The position numbers and the translations under genes are program-made. Positions 6,161 through 8,666 of a stretch of 8,666 nt of DNA are shown one piece after another. A model generated the notes under the pieces. That model had not been told where the DNA came from, ran no database searches, and saw only the letters and a list, made by a program, of their open reading frames with translations. Location of the stretch: NCBI GenBank assembly GCA_046729215.1, contig JBKPGE010000098.1:1-8666 (forward strand), written 5' to 3'. This DNA is from JACDAN01 sp046729215 (GTDB lineage: Bacteria; Actinomycetota; Thermoleophilia; Gaiellales; Gaiellaceae). How positions within the stretch are numbered: the stretch's first letter is position 1; every line of letters starts with the position of its first letter.

Positions 6161-6814
6161 ATGACCGGTGGCCGCGTGGTCTTAGCCGACGACGATGTGC
6201 TTCTGCGCGAGGGGATCGCAAGCCTCTTGGGCGGGGCGGGGTTCGAGGTCGTTGGCCAGGCCGGCGATGCCGGGGATCTGGAAGACCTTGTCCGCGAGCA
6301 GAGCCCCGAGCTCGCAGTCGTTGACATCCGAATGCCGCCGACGCACACGACCGAGGGTCTGCAGGCGGCGCGTGCGATCCGCGCCGAGTCCCCCGAAATC
6401 GGCATCCTTCTCCTCTCGGCGCACGTCGAGGTCGAGACGGCGATGGACCTGTTGGAGGGCGGCGAGCGCATCGGCTATCTGCTCAAGAGCAGGGTCATGA
6501 ACGCCGAGGATTTTGTCGATGCGCTCGAACGAATCGCTCGTGGCGGCTCGGTCGTCGATCCGGCGCTGGTGCAGGAGCTGGTCGCGCAGCGCCGGCGGGA
6601 CGACCCCCTCGAGGAACTAACAACGAGGGAGCGAGAGGTGCTCGCGCTGATGGCCGAAGGACGCTCCAACAGCGGCATCGCCCACCGCCTCTGGATCACC
6701 GAGGGCGCGGTCGAGAAGCACGTCCGGAGCATCCTGCAAAAACTGCGTCTGCCGGTAACGGAGGATGACCATCGGAGAGTGCTGGCCGTCGTGACCTTCC
6801 TGGAAGCGCGCTAG
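6161..6814 (+). CDS. NarL/LuxR-family DNA-binding response regulator
   Basis: This 217-residue regulator of normal length has a receiver (about 1-120) with Asp10-Asp11-Asp12, phospho-acceptor Asp55 in LAVVDIRMPP, Ser86 in ILLLSAH and Lys109 in YLLKS. A LuxR-type helix-turn-helix (about 152-196) follows, with ELTTREREVLALMAEGRSN and the recognition segment EGAVEKHVRSIL. Its divergent arrangement with the large kinase at 2698-6090, whose HisKA_3 core is of the class that pairs with NarL-type regulators, makes the two likely partners. The upstream ribosome site is weak. A GTG at 6176 (reading VVLADDD) is an alternative but would trim the normal N-terminus, so the ATG is preferred. The stop codon overlaps that of the convergent receiver gene at 6811. 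Target genes cannot be deduced. Confidence 0.93.
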   Translation: MTGGRVVLADDDVLLREGIASLLGGAGFEVVGQAGDAGDLEDLVREQSPELAVVDIRMPPTHTTEGLQAARAIRAESPEIGILLLSAHVEVETAMDLLEGGERIGYLLKSRVMNAEDFVDALERIARGGSVVDPALVQELVAQRRRDDPLEELTTREREVLALMAEGRSNSGIAHRLWITEGAVEKHVRSILQKLRLPVTEDDHRRVLAVVTFLEAR

Positions 6815-7164
6815 CCAACGAGAGCGCCGATCGCGGCGGCGCTGAGCGCCGTCTTCGGCAGAAAGCCGACTGCGGGGCTGTCGGCGATCAGCTCAGCCAG
6901 ATCGTCCCGCGAGTGCGTCGAGATGAGAACGACCGCAATCGGCCGACCGTCTGCGCTCAGCTGTCGCGTCACTTCGAGGCCGTCCTCCTCGCCGAGCTGG
7001 ACGTCGACGAGCGCTACCTCCGGCCGGAGCGCCTCAGCCAGGCGCAGTGCCTCCTGCCCCGAGGAGGCGAGCCCGACGATCTCCAATCCCTGAGATTCGA
7101 GCAGGCGCGAGGCCGAGCCGAGGAACTCCTCGTTGTCGTCGACGATCAGGCAGCGCAAAGCCAC
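6811..7164 (-). CDS. Receiver-only (single-domain) response regulator
   Basis: This 117-residue protein is a CheY-like receiver with no output domain. It shows Asp9-Asp10 in CLIVDDN, phospho-acceptor Asp54 in VALVDVQLGEEDG, Ser82/Thr83 in VLISTHS and Lys104 in GFLPK. The GTG at 7164 is chosen because the receiver fold begins two residues later and AAGG lies 8 nt upstream. The open frame runs on to 7743, but that extension is Arg/Ser-rich, lacks protein character and overlaps the well-supported plus-strand genes at 7336 and 7629, so it is rejected. The stop TAG shares the palindrome CTAG (6811-6814) with the stop of the convergent regulator. Such proteins often act as phosphate sinks or relays or by protein contact. 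The partner is unknown, with the large kinase at 2698-6090 a nearby candidate. Confidence 0.88.
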   Translation of the reverse strand: MALRCLIVDDNEEFLGSASRLLESQGLEIVGLASSGQEALRLAEALRPEVALVDVQLGEEDGLEVTRQLSADGRPIAVVLISTHSRDDLAELIADSPAVGFLPKTALSAAAIGALVG

Positions 7165-7335
7165 ACGCCCAGCCTTGCCGACGTAACGCGCCGGCGCAAT
7201 GAAGCTAGCCCTACTTCGAGAAACCCGCTGGCGGGCGGTCGGTTGGGCGGCTGGCCGCAGAGACATCGCTTTGTTGGGCTGCGATCGTCGCTTCATCGAG
7301 AAACACGGCTCACCCGAGAGAGGAAAGGAGCCACC
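7165..7335. promoter_or_regulatory. Divergent intergenic region between receiver gene and the four-gene cluster
   Basis: These 171 bp separate the GTG at 7164 (minus) from the GTG at 7336 (plus) and should carry both promoters. A strong ribosome binding site, AGGAAAGGAG (7321-7330), ends 5 nt before the GTG at 7336. The nonamer TCGAGAAAC occurs at 7216-7224 and 7296-7304, exactly 80 bp apart, and could be incidental. No clear -35/-10 pair was identified. Confidence 0.4.
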
Positions 7336-7614
7336 GTGACGGTCAACGTCGAAAAACTGCAGGTTCAAGAGCTCGCGCACAGGGCGACCGACGGTTTCGA
7401 GGTCATGCTCTTCTGGAACGAGGCCACGAACGAGCTGACGGTCTCTGTCTCCGACGAGCGAACGGGCGCCTACTTCGAGCTCGACGCCGCGCCGGACGAG
7501 GCGCTCGACGTCTTCTACCACCCGTACGCGCACGCCGCCTTCACGGGCGTGCCCTACGAAGCGCTGTTGGCCCCTTGGGCCGAGGCTGCCGCGAGCCCCG
7601 GACACGTCAGATGA
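7336..7614 (+). CDS. Small conserved-looking protein of unknown function (92 aa)
   Basis: The GTG at 7336 follows AGGAAAGGAG by 5 nt, which fixes the start. The open frame upstream to 6913 is the antisense shadow of the receiver gene. The product is acidic and soluble, without a signal peptide or membrane segment. It starts TVNVEKLQVQELAHRATDGF and continues with alternating hydrophobic stretches (VMLFWN, ELTVSVSDE) and then an acidic stretch followed by ALDVFYHPYAHAAF. I recall similar short hypothetical proteins, with a FxHPYAxA-like motif, in actinobacterial genomes, but no function is known to me and this was not searched. It is first in a cluster with the HxlR regulator, which begins 14 bp downstream. 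It could be a partner or target of that regulator, which is inference only. Confidence 0.82.
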   Translation: MTVNVEKLQVQELAHRATDGFEVMLFWNEATNELTVSVSDERTGAYFELDAAPDEALDVFYHPYAHAAFTGVPYEALLAPWAEAAASPGHVR

Positions 7615-7620
7615 AGGAGG
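7614..7620 (+). promoter_or_regulatory. Ribosome binding site deciding the HxlR start (AAGGAGG)
   Basis: AAGGAGG lies 8 nt before the GTG at 7629, a near-ideal spacing. It lies only 2 nt before the in-frame ATG at 7623, and after the ATG at 7611 that overlaps the upstream stop. It therefore favours GTG 7629 as the main start. Confidence 0.6.
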
Positions 7621-7628
7621 GAATGCAG

Positions 7629-8093
7629 GTGTCAGCCAACGAACTGCCGAATCCGGACGTCGCAATCCTGCCGCGGGTGGAGCGGAGACGCGCGCGTCTC
7701 GAGGACTTCGAGATGATCGAGCGCACCCGCGAGGCGCTCGCACTGCTCGACACGAAGTGGAGCGTCGACATCATCTTTCTGCTCGCGAGCGGGATGCGCC
7801 GGCATGCCCGGCTGGTGGACAACATCCCCGGCCTGTCGAAGAAGGTGCTGACCTCGACGCTCCGCAAGCTCGAGCGAAACGGCATCGTCTCGCGTCACGT
7901 CTACGCGGACATCCCAGTACGGGTCGAGTACACGCTCACCCCACTGGGGTGGAAACTCACAGAGCCACTGATGGTGCTGTACGAGTGGGCCCTTGCCCAC
8001 GAGAGCGAACTGGCGTCGGCTAAGCAGAGCGCCGACGACGTGGAAAGCATCAGCCGGCCTGCATTGACGCTCGCGCCGGCGCCAGCAGCATGA
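7629..8093 (+). CDS. HxlR-family winged helix-turn-helix transcriptional regulator
   Basis: This 154-residue protein shows the HxlR core across about residues 34-120: ALALLDTKWSVDIIFLL (helix 1 with the KW signature), SGMRRHARLVDNIPGLSKK leading into the recognition helix VLTSTLRKLERNGI, the wing RHVYADIPVRVEYTLT, and PLGWKLTEPL. HxlR proteins bind DNA as dimers and often sense reactive or aromatic compounds. Many carry a conserved Cys just before helix 1, but here there is none, and the whole protein appears to lack Cys, so thiol-based sensing is unlikely. N- and C-terminal tails extend beyond the core. The start is GTG 7629, from the AAGGAGG spacing; ATG 7611 (overlapping the previous stop) and ATG 7623 are alternatives. 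Its stop overlaps the next ATG (ATGA at 8090). It probably controls its own cluster. Confidence 0.88.
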   Translation: MSANELPNPDVAILPRVERRRARLEDFEMIERTREALALLDTKWSVDIIFLLASGMRRHARLVDNIPGLSKKVLTSTLRKLERNGIVSRHVYADIPVRVEYTLTPLGWKLTEPLMVLYEWALAHESELASAKQSADDVESISRPALTLAPAPAA

Positions 8094-8380
8094 GCAGCAT
8101 CGAAACCCTCGAGCGTCGCGCAGCGAGCGCAGAGTCCGCTCCTCGCCTGCGGCTCCTCACGACGCCGCCGGCACGGCCGAAGACCTCGTGGGGCGCCGGC
8201 GACGAGCAGCCAATCCGGCTGAAGGTGAGCTTTCGCGAACTCGTCCTGATTCACAAGTCGCTCGAGGCGGTCGCGACCCTCGGCCTGGTTGAACGCCAGG
8301 ACGACCTACTCGCCGACACGCTCCAACTGATCGGTGTGGCTCTCGAGGAGGCCGCAATGAGCCGCCTCGGAGCTGCCTGA
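8090..8380 (+). CDS. Small unknown protein (96 aa), translationally coupled to the HxlR regulator
   Basis: The ATG at 8090 overlaps the HxlR stop by ATGA, so translation is probably coupled. No separate ribosome site is needed and none is evident. The first 40 or so residues (MSSIETLERRAASAES..., with TTPPARPKTSWGAGDEQ) look disordered. Residues about 43-92, including KVSFRELVLIHKSLEAVATL, LVERQDDLLADTLQLIGVAL and EEAAMSRL, look like two or three amphipathic helices, suitable for a small binding or oligomerisation module. There are no catalytic motifs, membrane segments or Cys. I do not recognise the family. Position between a regulator and a phosphatase suggests a shared regulatory unit, without evidence for a specific role. 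Confidence 0.8.
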   Translation: MSSIETLERRAASAESAPRLRLLTTPPARPKTSWGAGDEQPIRLKVSFRELVLIHKSLEAVATLGLVERQDDLLADTLQLIGVALEEAAMSRLGAA

Positions 8381-8383
8381 CCG

Positions 8384-8666
8384 ATGCGTCAGTTCGTCTT
8401 CGCCCGCCATGCCGAGTCCTCGATGAACGCTGCTCAGATCCTGTCCAGCGATCCGTCTCGCCCGGTCGGGCTCTCGCCGCGGGGAAGACGGCAGGCGTTG
8501 CGACTCGGAGAGCAGATCCGCAACCTCGAGATCGAGCTCGCCGTCCACACCCGCCTTCCACGCACGCGGGAAACGGTCGAGCTGGCACTGCGGGGCCGAG
8601 ACATCCCGTTCGTGGTTGAGCCCGGCCTCGATGAGGTGCGGCTTGGCGCGCTGGATGGTGCACCGA
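8384..8666 (+). CDS. Histidine phosphatase family protein, N-terminal part (leaves window on the right)
   Basis: The frame opens at ATG 8384, 3 nt after the previous stop, and stays open for 94 codons to the window end. The start MRQFVFARHAES carries the RHxE-type catalytic motif of the histidine phosphatase (phosphoglycerate mutase-like) superfamily, with nucleophile His9 after Arg8. LSPRGRRQALRLGEQIR matches the usual LTxxGxxQA helix. LPRTRETVELAL corresponds to the second phosphate-binding Arg region (Arg60 or Arg62, usually preceded by Ser). LDEVRLGALDG fits the LxExxxGxxxG segment, with Glu84 as likely acid/base. The second catalytic His lies beyond the window. The substrate cannot be told: members act on sugar phosphates, nucleotides, phosphoproteins (SixA-like) or other compounds. 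A weak CGGAG lies about 11 nt upstream, so coupling to the preceding gene is likely. Confidence 0.85.
   Translation, partial: MRQFVFARHAESSMNAAQILSSDPSRPVGLSPRGRRQALRLGEQIRNLEIELAVHTRLPRTRETVELALRGRDIPFVVEPGLDEVRLGALDGAP

Noticed and set aside
7224..7235. Short hairpin CCCGC-TG-GCGGG as a terminator for the receiver gene or cluster
   Set aside because: The stem is only 5 bp, has a 2-nt loop and no T-run, and it lies upstream of both divergent genes.
7216..7304. Direct repeat TCGAGAAAC, 80 bp apart, as paired operators
   Set aside because: The nonamer is short, has no symmetry and nothing else supports it. It is mentioned only in the intergenic entry.
6913..7335. N-terminal extension of the 92-residue protein
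   Set aside because: It is the antisense shadow of the receiver gene, and the strong AGGAAAGGAG points to GTG 7336.
7165..7743. N-terminal extension of the receiver-only regulator to 7743
   Set aside because: The receiver fold starts right after GTG 7164 with a ribosome site. The extension is low-complexity and antisense to the 92-residue gene and the HxlR start.

Overview
The window looks like chromosomal DNA from a high-GC actinobacterium. By eye about two thirds of the bases are G or C and third codon positions are strongly G/C. GTG starts are used, there is a leaderless-looking TANNNT promoter box, and the protein styles (DesK-like kinase, NarL/LuxR regulators, HxlR regulator) fit. The feel is Thermoleophilia/Solirubrobacterales-like, but that placement is recall, not a search. 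The theme is signal transduction: two sensor histidine kinases, two DNA-binding response regulators and one receiver-only regulator lie within about 7 kb.

Region 1 (1-2171, minus strand) holds the first 44 codons of an unidentified gene leaving the left edge, preceded by a NarL/LuxR response regulator and its membrane-bound DesK-like kinase. Kinase and regulator overlap by ATGA. Region 2 (2172-2697) has no intact gene. It holds a promoter/operator block facing right, about a dozen codons of a lost gene, and a frameshifted, truncated DDE integrase/transposase remnant. The promoter block at 2221-2309 is a second copy, about 80% identical by hand count and including the ATG, of the block before the left-edge gene (130-217, minus). 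Both copies carry a perfect 15-bp dyad (TCCACGRAYCGTGGA) whose changed positions differ in a symmetry-preserving way. The dyad centre is 67-69 bp from the start codons of the left-edge gene, the lost gene and the kinase. I infer that it is the operator of the 301-2171 two-component system. This is the most interesting signal in the window.

Region 3 (2698-7164) has a 1130-residue soluble kinase (PAS-GAF-PAS-GAF-GAF-HisKA_3-HATPase-PAS, minus), a divergent LuxR-type response regulator (plus), and a receiver-only regulator (minus) whose stop codon overlaps that of the LuxR regulator in a shared CTAG. The kinase and the divergent regulator are likely partners.

Region 4 (7336-8666, plus) is a tight four-gene cluster: a 92-residue unknown protein, an HxlR-type regulator, a 96-residue unknown protein, and the first 94 codons of a histidine phosphatase family protein. 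Junctions are a 14-bp gap, an ATGA overlap and a 3-bp gap, so the genes are probably co-transcribed. No tRNA, rRNA or CRISPR array was seen.
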